The notes beneath the pieces were generated by a model. The model was not told the origin of the DNA, made no database searches, and saw nothing but the letters and a program-made list of their open reading frames with translations. DNA of 64,000 bases from HGM12587 sp045128635 (GTDB lineage Bacteria; Bacillota; Clostridia; Lachnospirales; Lachnospiraceae), in the NCBI GenBank assembly GCA_045128635.1, contig JBGVRS010000024.1, positions 1 through 64,000 on the forward strand. Reading direction: 5' to 3'. This document shows, one piece after another, positions 15,707 through 24,305 of the stretch (position 1 is the stretch's first letter; the number at the start of each line of letters is the position of its first letter). A program made the position numbers and the translations under genes.

Positions 15707-16888
15707 ATGAGAAATTATATTGTGGGTTTATTTTGCGGAATCCTGCTGTTTTCAGGGCTGCCAATGAATGTGCTGGGAGCAACTGAAGAGGCAGATACTG
15801 TGTCCATAGGGATTCAGGCTCCTCATGCAATATTAATGGAAGCATCTACAGGGGAGATTCTTTATGAAAAGGATGCCCATGTGGCGGTACCGCCTGCCAG
15901 TGTAACAAAAATTATGACGATGCTATTGGTTTTCGAAGCGCTGGAAGATGATAAGATAAAGCCGGAAGATATGGTGGTAGTGTCTGAAAGAGCCGCCTCC
16001 ATGGGTGGTTCTCAGGTGTTTTTAGAGCCAAATGAAAAACAGACAGTTGATACCATGCTAAAATGCATTGCGGTAGCAAGCGCCAACGATGCCTGCGTAG
16101 CCATGGCAGAGTATGTATCCGGCAGCGAAGAGGCCTTTGTCAACAAAATGAATGAGCGGGCAAAAGAGCTTGGAATGGAAAATACACATTTTGTAAACTG
16201 CAATGGTCTTGATGTGGAAGGACATGTGACAAGCGCTTATGACATTGCGCTAATGTCCAGAGAACTGCTTGTAAATCACCCTCAGGTACATGATTACTGC
16301 ACGATCTGGATGGATACCATTATACATAATACGGCAAAAGGTAGTCAGGAGTTTGGATTAAGCAATACCAATAAACTGATAAAACAATATGAATATTGTA
16401 CAGGTCTAAAAACCGGTTCCACCAGTGAAGCGGGCTTTTGTGTTTCTGCAACTGCCAAAAAAGATAATATGGAACTCATTGCAGTCATCATGAATGGCGA
16501 AACCAGTAAATCCCGCTTTTTAGATGCCACAACGCTGCTAAACTATGGTTATGCTAATTATCAGATTTATCAGGATACGAATGCAGACAGAGAAAAGCTT
16601 TACGAAATTCCTGTAAAAGGTGGAGTAAAAACGGAGGTTTTACCGATATATGAAAAGGAATATGCCTATCTTTTGATGAACGGAGAGAGTCTTAACGATG
16701 TCGAGAAAAGACTGGAATTGCCGGAAGTAATCGAGGCGCCGGTAGCAAAAGATCAGATTTTAGGGACTTTAAGTTATTATCATGGCAATGAAAAAATGGG
16801 AGAAGTAAACATTCTGGCAAGTGAAGAAGTAAATGCAGCCAAATATATGGATTATGTAGAAAGAGTCTGGCTTGCGTGGATGATGTAA
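15707..16888 (+). CDS. D-alanyl-D-alanine carboxypeptidase, DacF/PBP5 type (first copy)
   Basis: A 393-aa secreted serine carboxypeptidase (peptidase S11) that trims D-Ala from peptidoglycan stem peptides. A signal peptide covers about residues 1-25 (IVGLFCGILLFSGLPMNVLGA). The three active-site motifs are visible: SVTK (in PPASVTKIM), SAND as SxN, and KTGST. A beta-rich PBP5 C-terminal domain and an end helix (YVERVWLAWMM) for membrane attachment follow. I chose ATG 15707 rather than a TTG 18 bases upstream because of AAGGAG and the signal peptide. DacF-type enzymes act on spore cortex in Bacillus. A paralog lies at 19136. Confidence 0.9.
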   Translation: MRNYIVGLFCGILLFSGLPMNVLGATEEADTVSIGIQAPHAILMEASTGEILYEKDAHVAVPPASVTKIMTMLLVFEALEDDKIKPEDMVVVSERAASMGGSQVFLEPNEKQTVDTMLKCIAVASANDACVAMAEYVSGSEEAFVNKMNERAKELGMENTHFVNCNGLDVEGHVTSAYDIALMSRELLVNHPQVHDYCTIWMDTIIHNTAKGSQEFGLSNTNKLIKQYEYCTGLKTGSTSEAGFCVSATAKKDNMELIAVIMNGETSKSRFLDATTLLNYGYANYQIYQDTNADREKLYEIPVKGGVKTEVLPIYEKEYAYLLMNGESLNDVEKRLELPEVIEAPVAKDQILGTLSYYHGNEKMGEVNILASEEVNAAKYMDYVERVWLAWMM

Positions 16889-16918
16889 GTTATGGTAAGA
16901 TGAGGAGCGGAGGCGCTT

Positions 16919-17710
16919 ATGTTTCAAACAGTTCATTATCATTTGAAATCAAAAAAAATAAAATCGGCCGTGACGATTGTGATGCTTGCGGATCTGCATA
17001 ATCAGCTCTACGGTGAGAATAATGAGATTTTATTAGGAGAAATTGAAAAGCTTTCTCCTGATTTTGTGTGTCTTGCAGGAGATATGCTGATTGGTCATAC
17101 CAAGATACCATATGAAGCAGGGCAGAAAACGGTAATAGAACTGGCAAAATGTTATCCGGTATTCTATGGTTTGGGAAACCATGAATCACGCATGAAACAT
17201 GATGTTGATATTTATGGCACAATATACGAAGAATATATGAGCCTAATTGAAAAACAAGGTGTAAATATTCTGGTAAATGATAAAGCAGAGTTTTTTGTAG
17301 GAGATAATAAATTCTGTGTCTATGGTTATGATTTGCCGGAAAAATATTTTGAAAAATTTAACCGATATGTGTTTGAAGAAAAGCAGCTGGAGGAAGGCCT
17401 TGGAAAATGTGATTTGTCCAATGATTGTTACAGCATTCTTCTGGCACATAATCCGGTCTATTTTAAACAATATGCTGCATGGGGGGCAGATCTGACGTTG
17501 TCAGGACATCTTCATGGGGGGATTATAAGACTTCCACTCATTGGTGGTGTGATCACTCCGCAGGCAAAGCTGTTTCCTAGATATAGCGCAGGAAATTATA
17601 CAATCGGGGAGAAAGAAATGATCGTATCCCGCGGACTTGGAACTCATACGATTCCAATACGATTTAACAATAAACCGGAACTTTCTGTCATTCATTTAAG
17701 TCCGGCATAA
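16919..17710 (+). CDS. calcineurin-like metallophosphoesterase
   Basis: A 263-aa phosphoesterase. The metal-binding motifs are in order: a degenerate first motif LADLHNQ, GDM (in CLAGDMLIG), GNHES, AHNP, and SGHLHGG. This fits the YkuE-like branch, but no N-terminal membrane anchor is seen. Substrate unknown; members act on phospholipid headgroups, UDP-diacylglucosamine or nucleotides. It starts with GGAGCGGAGG upstream and lies between a carboxypeptidase gene and scpA on one strand with short gaps, so it is probably part of one transcript with scpAB. Confidence 0.85.
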   Translation: MFQTVHYHLKSKKIKSAVTIVMLADLHNQLYGENNEILLGEIEKLSPDFVCLAGDMLIGHTKIPYEAGQKTVIELAKCYPVFYGLGNHESRMKHDVDIYGTIYEEYMSLIEKQGVNILVNDKAEFFVGDNKFCVYGYDLPEKYFEKFNRYVFEEKQLEEGLGKCDLSNDCYSILLAHNPVYFKQYAAWGADLTLSGHLHGGIIRLPLIGGVITPQAKLFPRYSAGNYTIGEKEMIVSRGLGTHTIPIRFNNKPELSVIHLSPA

Positions 17711-17732
17711 TACACATAGAATTGGAAAAACA

Positions 17733-18494
17733 ATGGCATTACCAGTAAAGATAGAAAATTTTGAAGGACCTTTGGATCTTCTGCTGCATCTGATTGATGT
17801 AAACAAATTTAATATATTTGACATTCCAATTGTAGAAATTACAGAGCAATATCTGGAATTTGTCCGTAACATGGAGACAAAAGACTTAAATGTGATGAGT
17901 GAGTTCCTTGTAATGGCAGCTACCCTTCTGGAAATCAAGGCAAAAATGCTCCTTCCGGTAGAAGTTGATGAAGAGGGGGAAGAAATTGACCCTCGAGAAG
18001 AACTTGTTCAGAAACTTCTGGAATACAAGATGTATAAATATATGTCTTACGAGTTAAAAGACCGTATGCAGGATGCGGCAAAGGCAATGTATAAGGAGCC
18101 GACCATTCCGGAAGAAGTGGAGGGCTACATAGAGCCGGTAGATTTGGAAAAACTTATGGGCGATCTGACCTTAAAGAAGTTAAATGACATTTTCCAGTCT
18201 ATTATGAAACGTCAGAACGATAAGGTAGACCCAATTCGAAGCAAGTTTGGTAAAATTGAAAAAGAAGAAGTAAATCTGGAAGAAAAGATTGATTTTGTAG
18301 AAAACTATGCAAAAGAACATGGGACATTTTCCTTTAAAAAGATGTTGGAAGGACAGAGAAGCAAGATGGAAATAGTAGTTGTTTTCCTTGCCATTCTGGA
18401 ACTGATGAAAATGGGCAAAATAGTTATTAAACAGGAAGATACATTTGCAGACATTATCATTACCTCTGCAAAGTACTATAGAAAAGAAGTGTAA
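17733..18494 (+). CDS. scpA: segregation and condensation protein A
   Basis: The kleisin subunit of the SMC-ScpAB condensin, 253 aa. The signature FEGPLDLLLHLI at the N-terminus and the C-terminal winged helix (VVVFLAILELMKMGKIVIKQEDTFADI) are clear. It links SMC heads during chromosome segregation. The ribosome-binding site is weak (GGAAAAAC). scpB follows 17 bases later with GGAGG, the usual order. Confidence 0.95.
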   Translation: MALPVKIENFEGPLDLLLHLIDVNKFNIFDIPIVEITEQYLEFVRNMETKDLNVMSEFLVMAATLLEIKAKMLLPVEVDEEGEEIDPREELVQKLLEYKMYKYMSYELKDRMQDAAKAMYKEPTIPEEVEGYIEPVDLEKLMGDLTLKKLNDIFQSIMKRQNDKVDPIRSKFGKIEKEEVNLEEKIDFVENYAKEHGTFSFKKMLEGQRSKMEIVVVFLAILELMKMGKIVIKQEDTFADIIITSAKYYRKEV

Positions 18495-18511
18495 ATACAC
18501 TTGGAGGAATT

Positions 18512-19081
18512 ATGGAATTACAGAAAATTGAGGCGGCAATTGAAGCAATCCTTTTTACCATGGGTGAAGCGGTAGAAGTAGAAAAAATTGCCATTGCAAT
18601 TGAACATGATAAAGAAACAACACGCAAATTTATCAGAAATATGATGGATAAATACAATGCAGAAGACCGCGGAATCAGAATCATTGAGTTAGAGGATTCT
18701 TTTCAGCTTTGTTCTAAAACGGAATATTATGATGTGCTGATCAAAGTGGCGAAACAGCCAAAGAAATATTCTTTGACAGATGTGCAGCTGGAAGTGCTCT
18801 CTATTGCAGCGTATAAACAGCCGATTACCAGAGCGGAAATTGAAAAAATCCGCGGGGTAAATTCAGACCATGCGATCAACAAGCTTGTAGAATACGGTCT
18901 GATCGAAGAAGTGGGAAGATTAAATGCACCGGGACGTCCAATGCTGTTTGGGACAACTGCCGATTTTCTTCGAAATTTCGGCGTAACATCCATCGAAGAC
19001 CTGCCATCTCTCTCTGCGACGGAAATTGCAGATTTTGAGGCAGAGGCAGAAGAAGAAATTCAGATTCGTCTGGGTGTCTAA
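18512..19081 (+). CDS. scpB: segregation and condensation protein B
   Basis: A 189-aa protein with two winged helices that dimerises and binds the ScpA kleisin. Recognised from IEAILFTMGEAVEVEKIA, LEVLSIAAYKQPITRAEIEKIRGV and the end of the second domain GRPMLFGTT. Length is normal. Its last bases overlap the -35 region of a sigma-E-like promoter for the next gene. Confidence 0.95.
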   Translation: MELQKIEAAIEAILFTMGEAVEVEKIAIAIEHDKETTRKFIRNMMDKYNAEDRGIRIIELEDSFQLCSKTEYYDVLIKVAKQPKKYSLTDVQLEVLSIAAYKQPITRAEIEKIRGVNSDHAINKLVEYGLIEEVGRLNAPGRPMLFGTTADFLRNFGVTSIEDLPSLSATEIADFEAEAEEEIQIRLGV

Positions 19082-19109
19082 CATAATAAGAAGAGATTTT
19101 TCATAAACT
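19081..19109 (+). promoter_or_regulatory. sigma-E-type promoter of the second carboxypeptidase gene
   Basis: ACATAATA (19081-19088) is a fair -35 and CATAAACT (19102-19109) matches the -10 consensus CATACAnT except at one base; the gap is 13. The 13-base spacer contains the 5' arm of the hairpin described next, so RNA started near 19116 would lack it. Bacillus dacB, a related carboxypeptidase, is sigma-E controlled. Confidence 0.55.
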
Positions 19110-19135
19110 CTATAAAAAGTTTTTGAGGAAATCTC
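19093..19135 (+). promoter_or_regulatory. hairpin hiding the ribosome-binding site of the second carboxypeptidase gene
   Basis: GAGATTTTT (19093-19101) pairs with GGAAATCTC (19127-19135), 9 bp including two G-U pairs. The 3' arm covers most of the Shine-Dalgarno GAGGAAA and reaches the base before the ATG at 19136. There is no U-run, so this is not a terminator. Confidence 0.55.
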
Positions 19136-20350
19136 ATGAATTTAAGAAAAAGAATTTTAAAACAGGTCATGGCAGGAATCCTTAGTCTGGTTCTTGCCGG
19201 AGGTCCTGTTTTTTTATTGCCGGTATATAGTGCAGAGGTTCCGGATGCTCTGTATTCTACAGGGGCGGTGTTGATGGATGCAGATTCCGGCAGGGTATTA
19301 TATGGAAAGAATGAAACAATGCCTTATGCAATGGCAAGTACAACAAAAATCATGACCTGTATTCTTGCCTTGGAACTTGGAGAACCAGACCAGATCGTGA
19401 TGTTTTCCAAAACAGCAGCATCTATGCCGGATGTTCAGATGAATGCAAAGGAAGGGGAGCAGTATTATTTGAAAGATTTGCTCTATTCTACGATGCTGGA
19501 ATCCCATAATGACAGTGCCGTGGCGGTGGCGGAAGCAATTGGAAGAAGTGTCGAAGAGTTTACCAATTTAATGGATAGAAAAGCGGAAGCCATTGGATGC
19601 CGGCAGACAAATTTCGTAACACCCAATGGTCTGGATGGGACAGATGAGGGCGGAGAACACGTCACAACGGCAGAAGAATTGGCATTGATTTTACGATACT
19701 GTATTTCTATTTCTTCAAAAGCAAAGGAATTTATCGAAATCACAGGAACAACTGCCTATGAATTTCAGGAATTAAATGGAAAACGCTATGTGTCATGCAA
19801 TAATCATAATGCACTTCTTACCTCTTATGACGGTGCGTTGACAGGGAAGACTGGTTTTACCGGAAAAGCAGGATACTGCTACACCGGAGCTGCAAAAAGA
19901 GGGGATAAAACGATGATCATCGCACTTCTTGGTGCAGGGTGGTATCCCAATAAAAGCCTGAAGTGGAAGGATGCAAGAAAACTGCTGGATTATGGATTTG
20001 AAAATTTCGAGTATCAGCTGTTGGGGAAAGATGACTGGAATTTTGAGGAAATTCCTGTAATTGACGGAATGGAGGAAACGGTAGGAATTATGACAGATGC
20101 AAAAACATTCTCGTATTTGCTTGGAAAAGGAGAAGTAGCCCGGTGTCGGGTGGAATATGCAGAGCAACTGCAGGCCCCCATAGAGAAAAATATGGTAGTT
20201 GGAACGATTACCTATGAACTGAACGGTAAAATTATAGAACAATTTCATGTATACACGGCAGATGACATTGAAAAATCAACATTTTGGAATCGAGTAAAGA
20301 AATGGTTAAGAAGTATACAGGATTTTGTAGGAATCTTGACAAATAAATAA
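19136..20350 (+). CDS. D-alanyl-D-alanine carboxypeptidase, DacB/DacF type (second copy)
   Basis: A 404-aa secreted S11 peptidase. The signal peptide is about residues 1-30 (IMAGILSLVLAGGPVFLLP-like). Active-site motifs are STTK (MASTTKIMT), SHND as SxN (the neighbouring residue differs from the first copy's SAND) and KTGFTGKAG. A C-terminal PBP5-type domain and an amphipathic end (FWNRVKKWLRSIQDFVG) follow. It has its own sigma-E-like promoter and a hidden ribosome-binding site, which suggests a spore-cortex role. It is a paralog of the gene at 15707, with scpAB and a phosphoesterase in between. Confidence 0.9.
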   Translation: MNLRKRILKQVMAGILSLVLAGGPVFLLPVYSAEVPDALYSTGAVLMDADSGRVLYGKNETMPYAMASTTKIMTCILALELGEPDQIVMFSKTAASMPDVQMNAKEGEQYYLKDLLYSTMLESHNDSAVAVAEAIGRSVEEFTNLMDRKAEAIGCRQTNFVTPNGLDGTDEGGEHVTTAEELALILRYCISISSKAKEFIEITGTTAYEFQELNGKRYVSCNNHNALLTSYDGALTGKTGFTGKAGYCYTGAAKRGDKTMIIALLGAGWYPNKSLKWKDARKLLDYGFENFEYQLLGKDDWNFEEIPVIDGMEETVGIMTDAKTFSYLLGKGEVARCRVEYAEQLQAPIEKNMVVGTITYELNGKIIEQFHVYTADDIEKSTFWNRVKKWLRSIQDFVGILTNK

Positions 20351-20382
20351 CAAAATGCTTGCTTTTCAATTGCAATTTTGTT
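20349..20382 (+). terminator. AT-rich hairpin after the second carboxypeptidase gene
   Basis: AACAAAATGC (20349-20358) pairs with GCAATTTTGTT (20372-20382) with a 1-nt bulge, then TATTATG. Low GC makes it a weak terminator. A TATGAT at 20385-20390 just after it could be the -10 box of the next operon, but no good -35 is seen. Confidence 0.45.
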
Positions 20383-20447
20383 ATTATGATAGACGGCAGA
20401 AATTGGTATTAAATTTTTATACAATACATAAAGATGGAGGAGTAAAA

Positions 20448-21884
20448 ATGAGTAGTACAGCACAGAGCTTGGCAAGCAAAAGAATCGCTTCTTTACTTGA
20501 CGAGAACAGTTTCGTTGAAATCGGTGGAATGGTTACAGCCAGAAGCACAGATTTTAACATGCAGACAAAAGAAACTCCAGCTGACGGTTGCGTAACCGGA
20601 TATGGAGTAATTGATGGAAATCTTGTGTATGTATACAGCCAGGATGCAGGCGTTTTAAACGGTTCTGTAGGCGAAATGCATGCAAAGAAAATTGCAAACC
20701 TTTATGATTTGGCATTAAAGACAGGAGCACCAGTGATTGGTCTCATCGACAGCGCAGGTTTAAGACTTCAGGAAGCAACAGATGCACTGAATGCTTTCGG
20801 AGAAATCTATATGAAACAGACAAACGCTTCAGGTGTAATTCCACAGATTACAGCAATCTTTGGTAACTGTGGCGGCGGTCTTGCAATGATTCCAACATTA
20901 ACAGACTTTACTTTCATGGAAGCTGCAAAAGCAAAATTATTTGTAAACTCTCCAAATGCCATTGCAGGCAATGAAGTTTCAAAATGCGACACAGCATCTG
21001 CCAAATTCCAGATGGAAGAAGTTGGTATTGTTGACGTAGTTGCAGAAGAAGCAGAACTTATGCAGCAGATTCGCGAATTAGTATGCTTACTTCCGGCAAA
21101 CAACGAAGATGACGGTGCATTTGATGAATGTACAGACGATTTAAACAGAGTATGTGCAGATCTTGAAAATGCAGCTGCTGACCCAGCAATCGTATTATCT
21201 AACATTTCTGACGATGCAGTATTCTTTGAAACAAAGAAAGACTACGCAAAAGAAATGGTAACAGGCTTCATCAAATTAAACGGCACAACTGTTGGTGCAG
21301 TAGCTAACAGAACTGTTGTATATGATGAAGAAGGAAATAAGGCAGAAGAATTTGCTGCTGAATTAACAGCACGCGGATGCCTTAAAGCAGCAGAATTTGT
21401 AAACTTCTGTGATGCTTTCAATATTCCGGTACTTACATTAACAAACGTTAACGGCTTCAAAGCTACAATGTGTTCAGAAAGAAACATCGCAGCTGCAGCA
21501 GCTAAATTAACATATGCATTCGGTAACGCTACAGTTCCAAAGGTAAACGTAATCACAGGCAAAGCTTTTGGTAACGCTTACAACGTAATGAACTCTAAAG
21601 CAATCGGCTGCGATATGGTTTATGCTTGGCCAAAAGCTGAAATCGGTATGATGGATGCTACATTAGCAGCAAAAGTTATGTATGGTGACACAGATGCAGC
21701 AACTGTAAAAGAAAAAGCAGCAGAATATGCAGCTCTTCAGAATAACGTGGTTTCTGCAGCTAGAAGAGGATACGTTGATACAATCATCGAAGCACAGGAT
21801 ACAAGAAAATATGTGATCGGTGCATTCGAAATGCTGTTCACAAAGAGAGATGACCGTCCAGCAAAAAAACACGGTACAGTTTAA
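20448..21884 (+). CDS. mmdA: biotin-dependent carboxyltransferase, MmdA-type alpha subunit
   Basis: A 478-aa acyl-CoA carboxyltransferase of the crotonase fold (methylmalonyl-CoA decarboxylase alpha, propionyl-CoA carboxylase beta, transcarboxylase 12S family). GAPVIGLIDSAGLRLQEATDAL and IFGNCGGGLAMIP are the N-half acyl-CoA and oxyanion regions; KVNVITGKAFGNAYNVMNSK and YAWPKAEIGMM are the C-half equivalents. I chose ATG 20448 because GGAGGAG stands before it. It opens an operon with gamma, biotin-carrier, beta and oadA-type genes. It probably moves CO2 from an acyl-CoA to biotin; the acyl-CoA substrate cannot be read from sequence. It is shorter (478) than the usual 500-520. Confidence 0.82.
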   Translation: MSSTAQSLASKRIASLLDENSFVEIGGMVTARSTDFNMQTKETPADGCVTGYGVIDGNLVYVYSQDAGVLNGSVGEMHAKKIANLYDLALKTGAPVIGLIDSAGLRLQEATDALNAFGEIYMKQTNASGVIPQITAIFGNCGGGLAMIPTLTDFTFMEAAKAKLFVNSPNAIAGNEVSKCDTASAKFQMEEVGIVDVVAEEAELMQQIRELVCLLPANNEDDGAFDECTDDLNRVCADLENAAADPAIVLSNISDDAVFFETKKDYAKEMVTGFIKLNGTTVGAVANRTVVYDEEGNKAEEFAAELTARGCLKAAEFVNFCDAFNIPVLTLTNVNGFKATMCSERNIAAAAAKLTYAFGNATVPKVNVITGKAFGNAYNVMNSKAIGCDMVYAWPKAEIGMMDATLAAKVMYGDTDAATVKEKAAEYAALQNNVVSAARRGYVDTIIEAQDTRKYVIGAFEMLFTKRDDRPAKKHGTV

Positions 21885-21902
21885 TTTAGAGAGGTGAACA
21901 GG

Positions 21903-22700
21903 ATGAAAAAGAACATGAAAAAATTAGCTTCACTCCTTTTTATGGCAATGCTTGTTCTTGGTCTGACTGCTTGCGGCGGTTCTGAGGAACCAGTTGAAAC
22001 CGTTGTAGATTCTGCTTATGCACAGCAGGTTTCTGATTTCCTTGTAGCTAATATTACTGGCATGTCTGCAGAAGAAATGCAGTATTATGTGGCTATGGAT
22101 GCAGAAGACCTTCAGGTAATTCTTGATCAGTCAGGAATTCCAATGATGGCAGAAGCTTTCCAGGGTGTATTTAACGGCTATTCAAGTGACGTTGAAACTT
22201 TTGGTGAATATGTTTCTACAGACAGCTATGAATTAAAAGGTGATGATGAAGAAGCTACACATACAACAAGCCTGACATTTACAGGTCATCCGGCTACACT
22301 GATGTTAGTGTTTGATGATGATGGCGTTGTGATTTCAGGAACAATCGACCCTGTATTATCTATTGGAGAAATCTTGCAGAAAGCTGGCTTAAACACAGTT
22401 ATCGGTATGGGTACTGTATTCGTTGTTCTGATCTTTATCAGCTGCATTATTGCATTGCTTCCAAAATTAACAGGTTTAATTACAAACATTGGTAAGAAGA
22501 AAGAAGAATCTGTAAAAGAAGCTCCAAAGGCAGCGCCGGTTGCAGCAGCACCAGTTGCAGTACAGCAAGAACTTGCAGATGACCTTGAATTAGTAGCAGT
22601 TATTTCAGCAGCAATCGCTGCATATACAGGAACATCTTCAGATGGATTTGTTGTTCGTTCTATCAAACGTTCAGACAGAAACAAATGGAAGAAAGCATAA
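21903..22700 (+). CDS. oadG: sodium-pump decarboxylase gamma subunit with lipoprotein N-terminus
   Basis: A 265-aa protein combining two parts. The N-terminus is a lipoprotein signal with lipobox GLTAC (Cys24) and an extracellular domain (about 30-155) with a DUF3887-like look. Then comes the OadG-type membrane helix (GMGTVFVVLIFISCIIALLPKL, about 165-186), a Pro/Ala linker and the conserved tail (VISAAIAAYTG...VRSIKR...NKWKK). OadG/MmdD subunits hold the decarboxylase complex together at the membrane. The usual gamma subunit is under 100 aa, so the exported N-domain is an addition. Start ATG 21903 is set by GAGAGGTG. Confidence 0.82.
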   Translation: MKKNMKKLASLLFMAMLVLGLTACGGSEEPVETVVDSAYAQQVSDFLVANITGMSAEEMQYYVAMDAEDLQVILDQSGIPMMAEAFQGVFNGYSSDVETFGEYVSTDSYELKGDDEEATHTTSLTFTGHPATLMLVFDDDGVVISGTIDPVLSIGEILQKAGLNTVIGMGTVFVVLIFISCIIALLPKLTGLITNIGKKKEESVKEAPKAAPVAAAPVAVQQELADDLELVAVISAAIAAYTGTSSDGFVVRSIKRSDRNKWKKA

Positions 22701-22718
22701 GAACAGGAGGAAATTAAG

Positions 22719-23090
22719 ATGAAAAATTATACAATCACAGTAAACGGTACAGTTTATGATGTTACAGTAGAAGAAGGCGGCGCAGGAAGCGCTCCAGTTA
22801 GAGCAGCAGCTCCTAAAGCAGCTCCAAAGGCAGCTCCAGCTGCAGCAGCACCAGCAGCTCCAGCAGCAGGTGCAGGTTCCATCGAAGTAAAAGCTTCTGT
22901 ACCAGGTAAAGTATTCAAAGTAGAAGCAGCAGCAGGCCAGGCAGTAAAAGCTGGTGATGCAATCGTAATTCTTGAAGCTATGAAGATGGAAATTCCAGTT
23001 GTTGCTCCACAGGATGGTACAGTTGCAAGCATCAACGTATCTGTTGGTGATGCAATCGAAAACGGTGATGTTTTAGCTACAATGAACTAA
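22719..23090 (+). CDS. biotin carrier protein of the sodium-pump decarboxylase
   Basis: A 123-aa biotinyl carrier. The N-terminal hairpin (KNYTITVNGTVYDVTVEE) is followed by an Ala/Pro-rich hinge (about residues 25-50) and the biotinyl domain with EAMKM; Lys89 takes the biotin. It carries CO2 between the carboxyltransferase subunit(s) and the beta subunit. It is 18 bases after the gamma gene with AGGAGG. The repetitive GCA/CCA hinge DNA produces long false frames on the other strand. Confidence 0.92.
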   Translation: MKNYTITVNGTVYDVTVEEGGAGSAPVRAAAPKAAPKAAPAAAAPAAPAAGAGSIEVKASVPGKVFKVEAAAGQAVKAGDAIVILEAMKMEIPVVAPQDGTVASINVSVGDAIENGDVLATMN

Positions 23091-23132
23091 TTCTTGAAGC
23101 GAATTAGATGAATTGAAACAGGAGGTTAAAAC

Positions 23133-24260
23133 ATGAGTTACATCATAGAAACAATGGAAAACCTCGCATTGCAGTCAGCATTCTTTAACCTTGAATGGGG
23201 TAACTATGTAATGATTGCAGTTGCCTGTGTGTTCCTTTACTTAGCAATCGCTAAGGGATATGAACCATTACTTCTGGTTCCAATCTCTTTCGGTATGCTT
23301 CTTGTAAATATCTATCCACCAATTATGGAAGAAGGCGGATTATTACATTTCTTCTTCCTGCTTGATGAATGGGCAATCCTGCCATCCCTCATCTTCCTTG
23401 GTGTAGGTGCGCAGACAGACTTCGGTCCACTGATTGCCAACCCGAAGAGCTTCCTTCTTGGTGCAGCAGCACAGTTTGGTATCTTCGCAGCATATCTTGG
23501 TGCGATGGCACTCGGATTCAGTGACAAAGCAGCAGCAGCTATTTCTATCATCGGTGGTGCTGACGGTCCTACTTCCATCTTCCTTGCTGGTAAATTAGGA
23601 CAGACAGCCATCATGGGACCAATCGCTGTAGCAGCGTACTCTTATATGTCATTGGTACCGGTTATTCAGCCACCAATTATGAAACTTTTAACAACAGAAG
23701 AAGAAAGAAAAATCAAAATGGAACAGCTTCGTCCTGTATCCAAACTTGAAAAAATCTTATTCCCTGTTATCGTTACAATTATCGTATGTCTGATTCTTCC
23801 AACAACAGCTCCACTGGTTGGTATGCTTATGCTTGGTAACTTATTCAAAGAATCAGGTGTTGTTCGTCAGTTAACAGAAACAGCATCCAACGCAATGATG
23901 TACATTGTAGTTATCTTACTTGGTACATCTGTAGGTGCTACAACAAGTGCTGAAGCATTCTTAAACTGGGATACAATTAAAATCGTAGTTTTAGGTCTTA
24001 TTGCGTTCGCATTTGGTACAGCAGCCGGTGTACTTTTCGGTAAACTGATGTGCAAGATGACTGGCGGTAAAATTAACCCACTCATTGGTTCCGCAGGTGT
24101 ATCTGCCGTACCAATGGCAGCTCGTGTATCCCAGAAAGTTGGTGCAGAAGCAGATCCTACAAACTTCCTGCTCATGCATGCGATGGGACCAAACGTTGCA
24201 GGTGTTATCGGTACAGCCGTAGCAGCTGGTGCGTTCATGGCTATGTTCGGTGTATTCTAA
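23133..24260 (+). CDS. oadB: sodium-ion-translocating decarboxylase beta subunit
   Basis: A 375-aa membrane protein of the OadB/MmdB/GcdB family, with about nine to eleven membrane segments. It decarboxylates carboxybiotin and exports Na+. The conserved GVGAQTDFGPLIANPK, GGADGPTSIFLAGKL (with the key aspartate), and SAGVSAVPMAARV plus HAMGPNVAGVIG are all present. Length matches the family. It sits third in the complex-subunit set, 42 bases after the biotin carrier, with AGGAGG. Confidence 0.95.
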   Translation: MSYIIETMENLALQSAFFNLEWGNYVMIAVACVFLYLAIAKGYEPLLLVPISFGMLLVNIYPPIMEEGGLLHFFFLLDEWAILPSLIFLGVGAQTDFGPLIANPKSFLLGAAAQFGIFAAYLGAMALGFSDKAAAAISIIGGADGPTSIFLAGKLGQTAIMGPIAVAAYSYMSLVPVIQPPIMKLLTTEEERKIKMEQLRPVSKLEKILFPVIVTIIVCLILPTTAPLVGMLMLGNLFKESGVVRQLTETASNAMMYIVVILLGTSVGATTSAEAFLNWDTIKIVVLGLIAFAFGTAAGVLFGKLMCKMTGGKINPLIGSAGVSAVPMAARVSQKVGAEADPTNFLLMHAMGPNVAGVIGTAVAAGAFMAMFGVF

Positions 24261-24305
24261 ACCGATTGGTTTGGAGTACTGTTTAAATACTAGGAGGAAA
24301 TTAAA

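Noticed and set aside
22754..23035. Long Ala/Pro/Ser-rich frame on the minus strand opposite the biotin carrier
   Set aside because: It is the mirror of the repetitive GCA/CCA hinge codons; no ribosome-binding site and no family match.
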